In this document: in pieces, positions 17,367 to 28,452 of the stretch
Layout: each line of letters starts with the position of its first letter
Numbering within the stretch: position 1 is the stretch's first letter
Source: Candidatus Gastranaerophilales bacterium
GTDB lineage: Bacteria > Cyanobacteriota > Vampirovibrionia > Gastranaerophilales > Gastranaerophilaceae
DNA length: 64,000 nucleotides
Assembly: GCA_944324135.1 (NCBI GenBank)
Contig: CALUVE010000004.1
Coordinates: 25,494 to 89,493 of the forward strand
Reading direction: 5' to 3'
Program-made: the position numbers and the translations under genes
The notes under the pieces: model-generated
What the model was told of the DNA's origin: nothing
Databases searched by the model: none
Seen by the model: the letters and a program-made list of their open reading frames with translations, nothing else

Positions 17367-18770
17367 CTATCTTCTAAACAAAACATTCATTCCGGCAAGG
17401 AAATAGTTTTTTACCTCTGTAAATGAACGAATCCGAGAAAGCATTTTTAAAATATAAAGAGGTCTCAGATAAAATCTTCTGATAGCCTGCTTATGGAGTT
17501 CAAACACTCTGTCTTTTGAGAGAAAATGAGTATTAACAGCAGGATAAAAATAAGCGCTTTCAAAAGAAGTATCTTTATCAAAAAGATTATTTTCAACAGC
17601 GTAATTATAAAATCTCGTACCCGGAAGAGGAGTCGCCGTATAAAAACTAATAAAATCACTATCCAATTCAATAGCAAATTCAATTGTTTCCTCTGCAGTA
17701 TCCTCATTTTCCCAAGGGAGACCTATAACAAAATAGTTATAAATCCTGATTTTAGCTTTTTTGAAAATATTGACGGTTTCGCGGATTTGATTCAGAGTAA
17801 TTCTCTTCCCGATTTTATCAAGAATATATTGCGAGCCGCTTTCAACTCCAATACTAACCAGGCGGCAGCCGGATTCATACATTTTTTTAGCCATCTCCAA
17901 ATCGGCAGTATCAGCCCTTGTATTTGCAGACCATGTAATCTTTAAACCGCTGTCGATAATCTTCTCACACAACTCCATTGTCCAAGCCTTGTCGATATTA
18001 AAAATATCAGACCAGAAAAGGAAATTTCTTATATTGTATTTTTCAACGCATTCTTTTATTTCCTCAATAATATTTTCAGGAGTTCTGCGTCTGACCTTGG
18101 CACCGGAAACCGGTGTTGCAAGACAGAAAAAGCAATGAAACGGACAGCCGCGTGAAACTTTTATTACAGCCTGAACTTTGCCGTTGTCCGGACGGGTGTA
18201 AATATTATTATCGACCAGATGACGAGCAGGGAAAGGAATTGAATCCAAATCCTCAATAAAAGGACGCACACCTGTAAATTTTATAATCAAATCGTCTCTG
18301 TAATAAATTCCGGAAACCTCGTTTAAATCTTTACCGGATAAAATTTCTTTGAGCGTTTCCTCAGCCTCACCTAAAATTCCGATATCAAGAGATTTATGGT
18401 CAGCAAGAATATTATTGCCATGGGTTAAAAATGCTGCGCCTTTTGCAATAGTAATAATATCAGGACAAATTTCTTTAGCACGTTTTACAGCATCCAAATC
18501 ATGCTCGAGAGTAGGAGTTGCGATATTAACAACAAGAAAATCCGGTTGAAAATCACGCAAATCTTTTTCAAAATCACCGCCCTGACTATAATCGTGGATT
18601 TTCGCCTCACAGCCGGCAACCTCAGCAATTGATGCGAGGTACATCAAATCAGTCGGCGGCAGAGGCGGAATTACAAGCAATTCTTTAGTCGGCTGTTGAC
18701 ATCTGTCCTCACGATTCAAGACAGGAGACGGAGGATAAATCAACAATACTTTTTTTTGATTATCAGGCAT
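17367..18770 (-). CDS. B12-binding-domain radical SAM protein
   Basis: 467 aa. An N-terminal cobalamin-binding-like Rossmann domain (LLIYPPSP, PPLPPTDLMYLASIAE, GILGEAEETL) is followed by a radical SAM core. Its iron-sulfur cysteines are Cys209, Cys213 and Cys216 in RGCPFHCFFC. The core continues with the SIGVESGSQ and YNYFVIGLPWE motifs. This architecture is shared by BchE-like cyclases and many methyltransferases of lipids, tetrapyrroles and natural products; the substrate cannot be read from sequence. The canonical histidine of the B12 domain is not obvious. It lies 1 nt after the MFS transporter stop, so the two are co-expressed. Confidence 0.85.
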   Translation of the reverse strand: MPDNQKKVLLIYPPSPVLNREDRCQQPTKELLVIPPLPPTDLMYLASIAEVAGCEAKIHDYSQGGDFEKDLRDFQPDFLVVNIATPTLEHDLDAVKRAKEICPDIITIAKGAAFLTHGNNILADHKSLDIGILGEAEETLKEILSGKDLNEVSGIYYRDDLIIKFTGVRPFIEDLDSIPFPARHLVDNNIYTRPDNGKVQAVIKVSRGCPFHCFFCLATPVSGAKVRRRTPENIIEEIKECVEKYNIRNFLFWSDIFNIDKAWTMELCEKIIDSGLKITWSANTRADTADLEMAKKMYESGCRLVSIGVESGSQYILDKIGKRITLNQIRETVNIFKKAKIRIYNYFVIGLPWENEDTAEETIEFAIELDSDFISFYTATPLPGTRFYNYAVENNLFDKDTSFESAYFYPAVNTHFLSKDRVFELHKQAIRRFYLRPLYILKMLSRIRSFTEVKNYFLAGMNVLFRR

Positions 18771-18771
18771 T

Positions 18772-20160
18772 TTATTGAACCTTTTCTTTTACGGTATTAG
18801 CAACCAGAGCAGCTATCGCAAGGCAGGCAGCACCGACAAGGAAAGCGTATTCCCAGTGATAATTTATAGCACCGCTTTCAAGATGTATTACACATCTGGA
18901 TATCAGGGCTGCGACAAGCGTACAAACAAACACCTGAGGACCTGCTATAAAAATATTAAAAATACCCATCACAGAGCCCTCAGTACCTTTTTTAATAAAC
19001 TGAGAAAGCATTGCGAACGGCAAAGCACAAATACTTGCCCAGCCGATACCTGCAATTCCCATAAATATTGCAACCAGCTTGTAATTATGAGTAAAATACA
19101 TACCCAAATAGGCAAATATCATAGTTAACAACGAAATTATATGAACTCTTTTATTCGTATACTTAACAGAAAGGAAACCAATCGGTATAGCGACAAGGAA
19201 GCATACCAGATTGAAAATTGCAAAACAAATTGACGAAAAATTTGTACCGTTCACAACAGCATTTTCATAAAGCATCTGCACACCGTCAGAGGCGGTTGTT
19301 AAATCCGGCACCTGAAAAATTGTATGTACTGAATACTGTGTAAAGAAAATCATCATACACATTGTGCCAATCCAAGTAAAAAACTGCATAGTACAAATTT
19401 TTGAAACTTCCGGAGACAATTCAAAGAAATGTTTTAAACTATCAAGGAAAGTATCTTCAATTTTATCGGCAACAGCAGCATCCTTTAACAATTCTTTCTT
19501 GGTCTGGTGTTCCTTAATAGTTGAACAAGTCCAAATCATACCAAGCGAGAAAGCCAGGGCCGCCATAATGAATTGGGCATTGACAGACATCTGATAATTA
19601 AAAAGCCACTTCAAAGCAGGGGCAGCACCTGCTGCAATAACAGAGCCTAATCCGATAGCAAGGCTTATATAAGAATTTGCAATAGAATGCTGTTCAGGAG
19701 GAACAACATCCGGCACAAGTGCTCTATAAGGGCCTTGTGCAATATTAACACATGCATCAATAACCCATATCATGATTGCTGCAATAATCAACGCAGTCCA
19801 ACCCGGCAAATCAACACCGAGCATTTTATGAAGCAACAGCGCAACACTCTCAGAATTAGGGAATATCCATAGCGCTATCGCAGCCAGCAAAGCTCCGCCC
19901 AAAAGATACGGACGGCGTCTGCCGAATGGAGAAACAGTTTTATCACTTAAAGTACCGACAAGAGGCTGCACAACCATTCCGGTGAAAGGGCCGGCAAGCC
20001 ATATCAAACCGTAAATAAATGGAGACGCCCCCAACCCCTCAGTAACAGGTCCTGATAAAATTATTCTCATCTGCCATGCAAACTGCAGACCAAAAAATCC
20101 TAAACAAAAATTCAAAAACTGAGCGGTAGTAAACTTCTTCAATATATTGTTTTCTTCCAT
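18772..20160 (-). CDS. MFS transporter, glycoside/sucrose-proton symporter-like (SLC45/GPH type)
   Basis: 462 aa and twelve hydrophobic segments, so an inner-membrane transporter. GLASPFIYGLIW-like, QPLVGTLSDKTVSPFGRRRPY and QGPYRALVPDVVPPEQ are typical of the sucrose/maltose symporter branch of MFS. A start 16 codons earlier is possible, but the ATG chosen has GGGGAGA upstream. Directly followed by the radical SAM gene. Sugar transport is inferred from family similarity; the actual substrate is unknown. Confidence 0.8.
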   Translation of the reverse strand: MEENNILKKFTTAQFLNFCLGFFGLQFAWQMRIILSGPVTEGLGASPFIYGLIWLAGPFTGMVVQPLVGTLSDKTVSPFGRRRPYLLGGALLAAIALWIFPNSESVALLLHKMLGVDLPGWTALIIAAIMIWVIDACVNIAQGPYRALVPDVVPPEQHSIANSYISLAIGLGSVIAAGAAPALKWLFNYQMSVNAQFIMAALAFSLGMIWTCSTIKEHQTKKELLKDAAVADKIEDTFLDSLKHFFELSPEVSKICTMQFFTWIGTMCMMIFFTQYSVHTIFQVPDLTTASDGVQMLYENAVVNGTNFSSICFAIFNLVCFLVAIPIGFLSVKYTNKRVHIISLLTMIFAYLGMYFTHNYKLVAIFMGIAGIGWASICALPFAMLSQFIKKGTEGSVMGIFNIFIAGPQVFVCTLVAALISRCVIHLESGAINYHWEYAFLVGAACLAIAALVANTVKEKVQ

Positions 20161-20226
20161 ATACTTCTCCCCATAAACTCTCTGTATATTATAAATTACA
20201 CTCAACATAACCTCTAGTCAAGCATC

Positions 20227-20961
20227 TTAATGAGAGGACAACAAAACCAGAGAAAAAAACAATATAGAAAATATAATGACGCACCAATTATATTGCAGCG
20301 AAAATTTTCTATATAAAACCTTGAACAAACCGGATACAAATGCACCAACCATCAAAAATAATACAAACAAAAATATATTTCCAGAATAAAACATCAAAGC
20401 ACAAACTGCAATAAACAGATTTGCCGTAAGCATTCTGGAATAATTAAAAAAAGCCATGTCCTGCGAACAAATATTTTGCATATCAAAAGGCACATCGTAA
20501 ACACTTGCGAGCAAAAATATTAAAGACACAAACCACGGAATAAATTGGTTAATATCACGAATGGTAAGTAATGTCTCAAATACAGGTTCCTTTACATAAA
20601 CAAACAAACCGACAGCCGTCATAATAAAAGCCGTAAACTTCGTAAAATCACTGTGCAAATCAGAGCACACTGCAAAGGTATAGCAAAATCTTGCAACCAA
20701 TAACAAAAAAGCAAATATAAGAAAATCCAAATTTGAATCTATATTAAATAATACTAACGCCGCCATAACAACAGCGGTGAGAGCAAGAGCACCGAAAGGC
20801 AGAATCGCATCAGCCACAGAATCAGATTTTAAATCACGGAACAAATTAGAATAAACTTCTAACGGATTGGAAATTTTATTCTTTGACGCGAAAGAATACA
20901 CAAGTTCCGACCAACTTGCCAAAAGCGGAGTTAATATCAGAATAATAAATAACTCGTACAT
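20227..20961 (-). CDS. NuoH/HyfC-like membrane subunit, divergent
   Basis: 244-aa polytopic protein with about seven helices. The segment NPLEVYSNLFRDLKSDSV early in the protein parallels the LQPYRDL-KL-KKE loop of HycD/HyfC/NuoH. YDVPFDMQNICSQDMAFF later parallels the IPFD-containing loop of that family, but the conserved Glu cluster (ELTMVHE-like) is missing. It overlaps the upstream antiporter-like gene by one base. No catalytic hydrogenase or Nuo peripheral subunit is present. I assign family resemblance, not function. Confidence 0.6.
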   Translation of the reverse strand: MYELFIILILTPLLASWSELVYSFASKNKISNPLEVYSNLFRDLKSDSVADAILPFGALALTAVVMAALVLFNIDSNLDFLIFAFLLLVARFCYTFAVCSDLHSDFTKFTAFIMTAVGLFVYVKEPVFETLLTIRDINQFIPWFVSLIFLLASVYDVPFDMQNICSQDMAFFNYSRMLTANLFIAVCALMFYSGNIFLFVLFLMVGAFVSGLFKVLYRKFSLQYNWCVIIFSILFFSLVLLSSH

Positions 20962-22478
20962 TATTTACTCCTCCTTGCGAACAAACATCGCAAAAGATAA
21001 AATGCCAAAAACATCAATACCAGAGAAATATTTATAATAGACAGATTATTAAGCATAACCTGCGGGACATAAAGATTTGCACCGCAAAAAATAAATACCG
21101 GAGCAACAAAAAATTCAACAGCAATATGCGGAAAAAGCCCTGCTAATACCAGAATAATTATAAATCCTGATATCAAAAGCGAATGCTTGAACGATTTATT
21201 GTAATTATTGTAGTGTAAAAACGCGCCGGAAAAAGGTTTGACTGTCAATGCTTCCATTACAAACATAAAAACTAAAGTTACACTAAATAACGCCGCTAAC
21301 ACAAAATTGTTTATACCAACGCCGGCAAAAACAGATGACGCAAAAAGTGAAAATGCAGCAAAGGCTGTGAACGGCGGCAATGCAATAACCGATAAAACAA
21401 ACAATCCAGTATAAAGCTTATCCTGAGGCAAAAATTTATAAATTGCAGATTCGGAAATAACATGATAACCGATGTCCCAAGGTTTGTTTCTGACTGAAAT
21501 AAATAACGCCGGGAATGCCATAATTTGATTAAAAAGTGCAAAATACAATGCAAACATAGCACAAGCTGTTACCGGCAAGTTTTTCAAAATCATTCCAAAC
21601 ATTGATATTCCCATCGAAATAAGAATAAATCCGACATTCTTGTAAGAAATATTTAATACGAATTCTCTAAAATCCAAAACGCTGAAGAGAGATTGTTTAA
21701 CAGAACAATAAACAATATAAATTCCGGCAACAAGGATTAAATAAGATACAAATGTTTCCGGAGTCTGCCATAAAAATAGAAATCTAATCAAAACATAAAC
21801 AAAAATCGGTAAAATAAAACCAACAAATATAACTGACGGGAAATCAACACCTTTATAAGCTCCGGCAGCTTTCTTTAATACACCGGCCAGTACAGCCAGC
21901 CCTATAAATATCAAACTAAAACTTACAGGTTCAATCTGCCCTGCTAATCTGCCAAACTCAATAGTGTGGGCACTCAAAAACAATTTTATAAAAGCAGATA
22001 CTAAAAAGATTATCCCAACCTGAGAAAAAATAAAATATTTTTTACCAGCCTGAAAAGAAAACATCAAAGCAAAAATCATACATTCAAGATAAATCAACAA
22101 CAAAACAGCATTAACAGAAGTCATCACAGCAAAACCTGATGCAATAGAGAACAGCATTAAACCGTTTTTTAATTTATCATCTTTACTCCAAAAATTGTTG
22201 CAGTTTATTATCGTTAAAAACACAGAAATTGCGGTAAATAACAACACCGGTGCAGCAATATTATCAAGTACAAAAGTAAAATTCAGATTAAAGACAGGAA
22301 AATTTATATAATTACTGCTAAAACTTCTGACAGCATTAAATGATGGAACTGCAACAAATATTCCGGCTACAAAAGACACAATAGCAAGAAAAAAATATCT
22401 GACAAGTCCCGTTTTCAAATACGCCTGAACAACGGCTGCGATAATATATAATACAATAGCAGTAAATAAAAATCCCAT
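20961..22478 (-). CDS. NuoL/N-, Mrp- or HyfB-like proton antiporter subunit, divergent
   Basis: 505 aa, about fourteen membrane segments. The early LLIYLECMIFALMFSFQ segment places a Glu in the position of the functional TM5 glutamate of NuoL/M/N (as in WE-l-t-l-S). ALKKAAGAYKG-type lysines occur later where the TM7 lysine loop should be, but the usual HxWLPdAh motif is not present. Together with the next gene it forms a two-subunit cassette resembling the membrane part of group 4 hydrogenase or complex I. Start has no strong ribosome binding site. Function unknown; an ion-translocation role is inferred. Confidence 0.6.
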   Translation of the reverse strand: MGFLFTAIVLYIIAAVVQAYLKTGLVRYFFLAIVSFVAGIFVAVPSFNAVRSFSSNYINFPVFNLNFTFVLDNIAAPVLLFTAISVFLTIINCNNFWSKDDKLKNGLMLFSIASGFAVMTSVNAVLLLIYLECMIFALMFSFQAGKKYFIFSQVGIIFLVSAFIKLFLSAHTIEFGRLAGQIEPVSFSLIFIGLAVLAGVLKKAAGAYKGVDFPSVIFVGFILPIFVYVLIRFLFLWQTPETFVSYLILVAGIYIVYCSVKQSLFSVLDFREFVLNISYKNVGFILISMGISMFGMILKNLPVTACAMFALYFALFNQIMAFPALFISVRNKPWDIGYHVISESAIYKFLPQDKLYTGLFVLSVIALPPFTAFAAFSLFASSVFAGVGINNFVLAALFSVTLVFMFVMEALTVKPFSGAFLHYNNYNKSFKHSLLISGFIIILVLAGLFPHIAVEFFVAPVFIFCGANLYVPQVMLNNLSIINISLVLMFLAFYLLRCLFARRSK

Positions 22479-22492
22479 ACTACAAACCGAAC

Positions 22493-24100
<1,608 letters not shown>

Positions 24101-24157
24101 CTACCCCAATCTAATACATATCCAATTAATAAACCTGCTTACGCAGAAAATAAAAAC

Positions 24158-24439
24158 TTAGTTAATCTTCGGAACTTTGAAAAATCCGTTTTCTTCTTCC
24201 GGAGCATTAGCCATAAGCTGTTCCTTTGTTTGCTCATAAACAACTTTGTCTTCTCTCATAACATTTACAAAATCAATAACCTGAGTCATAGGCTTAACAT
24301 TAGATGTATCAACTTCATTCATCTGATCAACATATTTCAAAACATCACCAAGCTGTTTTGTATACAATTCTTTTTCTGCATCAGTAAGTTCCAATCGTGC
24401 CAGTTTAGCAACATGCTCTACATCTTTTATAGTTATCAT
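24158..24439 (-). CDS. gatC: Aspartyl/glutamyl-tRNA amidotransferase subunit C
   Basis: Small stabilising subunit of GatCAB, which converts misacylated Glu-tRNA-Gln or Asp-tRNA-Asn. The 93-aa protein shows VEHVAKLARLELTDAEKE, the QLGDVLKYVDQMNEVDT middle, and the PEEENGFFKVPKI terminus typical of GatC. gatA and gatB are not in the window. GGAGAC lies upstream of the start. Confidence 0.95.
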   Translation of the reverse strand: MITIKDVEHVAKLARLELTDAEKELYTKQLGDVLKYVDQMNEVDTSNVKPMTQVIDFVNVMREDKVVYEQTKEQLMANAPEEENGFFKVPKIN

Positions 24440-24544
24440 AACAAGTCTCCATCAAAACATTAAAACATAAATAAATACTAACATAAAAAGACAAAATTTA
24501 GCAAATATTAACTAAATTTAAGTTTTAGAAAAAATTCATCGGTA

Positions 24545-24553
24545 TGATATAAT
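24545..24553 (+). promoter_or_regulatory. Extended -10 promoter for the sigF-pilD operon
   Basis: TGA followed by TATAAT, 28 bp before the GTG start, with an AT-rich spacer. Confidence 0.55.
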
Positions 24554-24581
24554 ATAAAAAAATAGATTTGAAAGGGAGTAC

Positions 24582-25412
24582 GTGAACGCCAAGTTTGAAG
24601 ATTTTACTCAGCTTGATGGTCTTGTGAATATATACAAAACAACAAGCGATGAGAAAAAGAAGAGGATAGCACACCTCAAAATTGTTGAGCTGTCAATGAT
24701 TCTTGTGAAAAAGATTGCCGGCTCCGTCAATCTGAGAACAGATTTAACCAAAGAAGATCTTATGCAAATAGGCGTGATGGGATTGATAAAAGCGATTGAG
24801 CTTTACAAGCCGAAGAAAAAAGCCAAGTTCAGTACGTACGCAACGTATTTTATCAGAGGGGAAATTCTACACTATTTAAGAGACAAAGGTTCTATCATAA
24901 AAACCCCGCGAGAAATGCAGGAAATACTCATAAAAATAAACTCAGCGATTAAAAAATTAAAAAATAAAGGCTATGATGACCCGACAAATGAACAAATAGC
25001 AGCCGAGACAAACATTGAACTTTCAAAAATTTGCGAAGCACTCCAGACAGAATTCAACAAAAGTCCTGTTTCGCTTGACCAGTCGATATTCAAAGTTGAC
25101 AACTATGATGAAGACACCGGTGCACTAATAGATAAACTACCGTCGGGAGATTATCAGGAGGATTTGGATTTTTACGAAAATAAAATAACTCTGACCAGAG
25201 CAATTGAACAATTGCCTGAAAGATTAAAAAATATTATCAAAATGCATTATTACAAAGATATGAGCCAGAGAGATATTGCAAACTGTTTAAATCTTTCGCA
25301 AATGCAGATTTCAAGACTTCTTAAACGAGGGCTCAACCAGCTTTATGACATTTTATCCAACTCAGAAACAAGACGCACTACAAAGGAAACTATAGAAAGG
25401 AAAAGCATATAA
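24582..25412 (+). CDS. sigF: Alternative sigma factor of the SigF/SigB/FliA type
   Basis: 276-aa RNA polymerase sigma factor lacking region 1. Region 2 is visible as DLMQIGVMGLIKAIELYKPK and FSTYATYFIRGEILHYLRD. Region 3 includes IIKTPREMQEI and PTNEQIAAETNIE. Region 4 is LPERLKNIIKMHYYKDMSQRDIANCL with the helix-turn-helix SQMQISRLLKRG. The start is GTG with GGGAG 6 nt upstream. Group 3 sigma factors of this shape control pili and stress in cyanobacteria. Here it overlaps a prepilin peptidase by one base (TAATG), suggesting a type IV pilus or competence regulon. The symbol reflects similarity, not proof. Confidence 0.8.
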   Translation: MNAKFEDFTQLDGLVNIYKTTSDEKKKRIAHLKIVELSMILVKKIAGSVNLRTDLTKEDLMQIGVMGLIKAIELYKPKKKAKFSTYATYFIRGEILHYLRDKGSIIKTPREMQEILIKINSAIKKLKNKGYDDPTNEQIAAETNIELSKICEALQTEFNKSPVSLDQSIFKVDNYDEDTGALIDKLPSGDYQEDLDFYENKITLTRAIEQLPERLKNIIKMHYYKDMSQRDIANCLNLSQMQISRLLKRGLNQLYDILSNSETRRTTKETIERKSI

Positions 25413-26428
25413 TGTACCCTGCAGAACAGCTTATATTATTGATATTTATAACTCTTACCGGACTTTGCATAGGCAGTTTTTTAAATGTAGTAATTTTAAG
25501 AACCCTAAGCGGAGAATCAATTGTATTTCCGCCATCTAAATGTCCCAAATGCGGAAATAAACTAAAATGGTGGCACAATATACCTGTTCTTTCATATATT
25601 TTTCTTGGAGGAAAATGCGGATTTTGCAAAGAGAAAATCAGCATTCAATATCCGATAGTAGAGCTTATAACATGTATTATCTTTGTAATGACATATTTAA
25701 AACTGGGATTTACGCTTGATTTACTGTTTGCACTTATATTTTTCAGCCTGCTTATAGTAATTGCCGGCACAGATATAAAAGAAAAAGCTGTCTACGATGT
25801 ACATACGCATTCCTTAATTATAATCGGATTGGTATATGCGTTAATACTCACAGGAATTGACATGTACGGTTCTTACCAGCTTTTTGGAGAAGTGTATTTA
25901 GGAAACAGCTGGTTTCAGACCCTGCCGGTAATAAATTCATTATTAGGACTATTTACAGGCGCTGCTGTGATGGAAATTGCCGCAAGAATAGGATATCCGA
26001 TAGCAGGAAACCGGGCTTTTGGTGATGGCGACACTTTTATTGCAGCCGGTATCGGTGCGCTATTCGGCTGGCGTGCAATTCTGCTGATATTGGCAGTCAG
26101 CGTAGGAGTACAGGTCGTTATGACACTTCCCGTGTATTTCAAAAAACTATACACCCAAAAAGAATTTAAAACACTTATTTCGCTTACTTTATTCTTAATA
26201 GCAGCAATCATATACGGCGCCGCACAGTATTCAGGGATAATAGAAAATACGATTATATACCTGATTGCGGCGGTCATACTGGCGGTAATCGGGCTTTACT
26301 CTTGCAAACAAATTATTACGGGGCTAAAAAATACTGATGCACAGACATATCTGCCGTTTGGCCCTGCAATGGTAATTGCGACATTACTGGTCTATTTTCT
26401 CTGGAATAGTTCAACACTGCCGTTTTAA
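25412..26428 (+). CDS. pilD: Type IV prepilin peptidase / N-methyltransferase
   Basis: Inner-membrane aspartyl protease that cleaves and methylates type IV prepilins and pseudopilins. The 338-aa protein has GSFLNVVILR at its start and the zinc-binding cysteines Cys44, Cys47, Cys69 and Cys72 (CPKCGNK, CGFCKEK). The two catalytic aspartates sit in AGTDIKEKAVYD and GDGDTFIAAG. About eight membrane helices; the C terminus is longer than usual by two helices. No pilin genes lie nearby, so pili are encoded elsewhere. It converges on ruvA with a 4-nt overlap. Confidence 0.94.
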   Translation: MYPAEQLILLIFITLTGLCIGSFLNVVILRTLSGESIVFPPSKCPKCGNKLKWWHNIPVLSYIFLGGKCGFCKEKISIQYPIVELITCIIFVMTYLKLGFTLDLLFALIFFSLLIVIAGTDIKEKAVYDVHTHSLIIIGLVYALILTGIDMYGSYQLFGEVYLGNSWFQTLPVINSLLGLFTGAAVMEIAARIGYPIAGNRAFGDGDTFIAAGIGALFGWRAILLILAVSVGVQVVMTLPVYFKKLYTQKEFKTLISLTLFLIAAIIYGAAQYSGIIENTIIYLIAAVILAVIGLYSCKQIITGLKNTDAQTYLPFGPAMVIATLLVYFLWNSSTLPF

Positions 26429-27042
26429 GCAGAAAGTATCCGTAGCGCCTCTTTCAAGATATCTTCAGCAGGTGCGTTTTCTTTAACTTTCAAGACAGCC
26501 TTAGAAAGCGCATCTTTAATTTCTTCGCGTTCATAGCCGAAAGAGACAAGTACGGTTTGAGCATCGTCAATAGCCTGCGGCTGCTGATTAACGGCAGATT
26601 GGACTCTGATAGGCTCAGTCGTTTGATATTTCATAATTTTATCTTTTAATTCAAGAATAATTTTTTGAGCAAGCTTAGGCCCAACCCCTTTTGCGCGGGT
26701 GAGTTCTTTATAGTTTCCATCAATAACAAACCCGATGAGTTCTGAGGATTGAAATTCATCAAGCAGAGTAAGCGCCATCTTGCTGCCGACACCTGACACT
26801 GAAGTCATAATATTGAATATGTCTCTATCTTCTTTATGTAAAAAACCGCACAGAGCCATTTTGTCCTCCCTGTGCAAAAGCACCGTAAAAATTTTACATT
26901 CGGAATTAATATCCTGCAGCTGAGAATAATCTCTCATTGTGATTTCAACTAAATAACCGATGCCGCCGGCTTCAACAGTTAAAAAATTACCCCTAGCATT
27001 AGAAATCTTGTTTGTAAAAATACCTCTGATATAATCATACAT
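26425..27042 (-). CDS. ruvA: Holliday junction DNA helicase subunit RuvA
   Basis: Binds four-way junctions and loads the RuvB motor. The 205-aa protein has an OB-fold N terminus (MYDYIRGIFTNKI), two helix-hairpin-helix elements (MTSVSGVGSKMALTLLD and AKGVGPKLAQKIILELKDK) and a C-terminal RuvB-binding helix pair. GAGG precedes the start. It is immediately downstream of dnaA (3 bp apart), an arrangement that links replication initiation with recombination; ruvB is not in the window. Confidence 0.96.
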   Translation of the reverse strand: MYDYIRGIFTNKISNARGNFLTVEAGGIGYLVEITMRDYSQLQDINSECKIFTVLLHREDKMALCGFLHKEDRDIFNIMTSVSGVGSKMALTLLDEFQSSELIGFVIDGNYKELTRAKGVGPKLAQKIILELKDKIMKYQTTEPIRVQSAVNQQPQAIDDAQTVLVSFGYEREEIKDALSKAVLKVKENAPAEDILKEALRILSA

Positions 27043-27045
27043 AAT

Positions 27046-28440
27046 TTAAGACCTCAAACTGTTTGTAATATCATTAACAGCACGTTCAATATCTTTATTG
27101 ACTTTAATATCATCCTTGATTTTTTCATAAGAATAAAGCATAGTCGGATGTTTTTTCTTAAAGAATTCTGCAATATTTTCAAAGCTTTTGCCTGTGAGTT
27201 CGCGTGCAAGATAAACAGCTATATGACGTGCACCGGAAACTTTTTGATTTCTGGAAGAGCTCAAAAAATCAGAAACCGTGACACCATAATATTCACTAAC
27301 AGCATTGGCAACCATTTCAATTGTAAGTTCTTTTTTAGACGCCTCACAATTTAAAACACGTCTTGCAAGTTCAAGTGTGAGCGGAGTTTTTTCAATATCG
27401 GCATAAGCGCTAACCTTATTAAAAGCACCCTCAAGCTCTCGGACATTATTTACATAATTATTTGCAATGTATTCTAAAGCATCAAACGGAGCGTCCATAC
27501 AACGGACTTCCGCGAGATTTTTCAAAATAGCAACTCTTGTTTCAAAATCAGGCGGAGTTATATCAACTATAATTCCCATCTCAAACCTTGTACGCAAACG
27601 GTCTGGAAGAGTCGGAATATCTTTTGGCAGCCTGTCAGAAGTTATAACAATTTGCTTATTATTGTTATACAATGAATCAAATGTATGGAAAATTTCTTCC
27701 ATAGTATAAGTTTTACTTTCCAAAAACTGGATATCATCAATCAAAAGTACATCAATATTTCTGTACTTTTGCCTGAACTTTTCCATACGCGCATTACGCT
27801 CGCCGCCGTATTGAAGATTTTTTATCAACTCATTAACATATTCTTCTGTTTTAATATACTTAACCTTTAGTTTCGGCTTATTAAAAATAATATAATGACC
27901 TATTGCCTGCATAAGGTGGGTTTTTCCAAGCCCTGAAGCTCCGTAAATAAATAGCGGATTATATTTTTTTGCTGGATTCTGAGCAACAGCAAAAGCAACC
28001 GCATGCGCAAATCTGTTATTTTCGCCGACCACAAAATTTTCAAACTTATATTTCAAATTAAGATTGGAAAAAGACTGCATCTGAGCGAGATTATCCATAG
28101 TCTTTGAGTCTTCTTCTGAATCCTTATTCAGACTTTTTGGACGTGAACTTTCTTTCTTTTTTTCTTTTTTATATTTTTCAGCAAGAGCAGCATCATAGTC
28201 GATAGAAAAATCTACTTTTTTCCCGAGAATTTTTTCGAACGCACTGCTCATCTGAGAATAATAAGAATGCCGGACTATTTGGGGCGCCATCATATGGACA
28301 GTCAAGAGTGAAAATGTATTATCATCATATCCTGCAGGTTCAAGTGCATCTACCCATGAATAGAATGCATGAGCCGGAATGGTCTCCCTGAGTTCACTTT
28401 TTACATCACTCCATAGTTTTTTGACTTCCAAAATATCCAT
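27046..28440 (-). CDS. dnaA: Chromosomal replication initiator protein DnaA
   Basis: AAA+ ATPase that melts oriC. 464 aa: domain I (residues 1-85), a short Lys/Ser linker, AAA+ domain with ASGLGKTHLM (Walker A) and VLLIDDIQFLE (Walker B), and the domain IV DNA-binding helix-turn-helix ending SGARHIAVYLAREL. There is no Shine-Dalgarno sequence. A TATAAT box ends 6 bp before the ATG, suggesting a leaderless mRNA. The neighbours are not dnaN, recF or gyrB, and I saw no DnaA-box cluster (TTATNCACA), so this need not be the origin. Confidence 0.97.
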   Translation of the reverse strand: MDILEVKKLWSDVKSELRETIPAHAFYSWVDALEPAGYDDNTFSLLTVHMMAPQIVRHSYYSQMSSAFEKILGKKVDFSIDYDAALAEKYKKEKKKESSRPKSLNKDSEEDSKTMDNLAQMQSFSNLNLKYKFENFVVGENNRFAHAVAFAVAQNPAKKYNPLFIYGASGLGKTHLMQAIGHYIIFNKPKLKVKYIKTEEYVNELIKNLQYGGERNARMEKFRQKYRNIDVLLIDDIQFLESKTYTMEEIFHTFDSLYNNNKQIVITSDRLPKDIPTLPDRLRTRFEMGIIVDITPPDFETRVAILKNLAEVRCMDAPFDALEYIANNYVNNVRELEGAFNKVSAYADIEKTPLTLELARRVLNCEASKKELTIEMVANAVSEYYGVTVSDFLSSSRNQKVSGARHIAVYLARELTGKSFENIAEFFKKKHPTMLYSYEKIKDDIKVNKDIERAVNDITNSLRS

Positions 28441-28446
28441 AAAAAA

Positions 28447-28452
28447 ATTATA
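28447..28452 (-). promoter_or_regulatory. -10 box abutting dnaA start
   Basis: Minus strand TATAAT, then six T residues, then the dnaA ATG. It overlaps the last two codons of the upstream methyltransferase gene. Predicted transcription start coincides with the start codon. Confidence 0.5.

Noticed and set aside
27046..28440. Replication origin next to dnaA
   Set aside because: No cluster of TTATNCACA boxes or AT-rich unwinding element was noticed nearby, and dnaN, recF and gyrB are absent.
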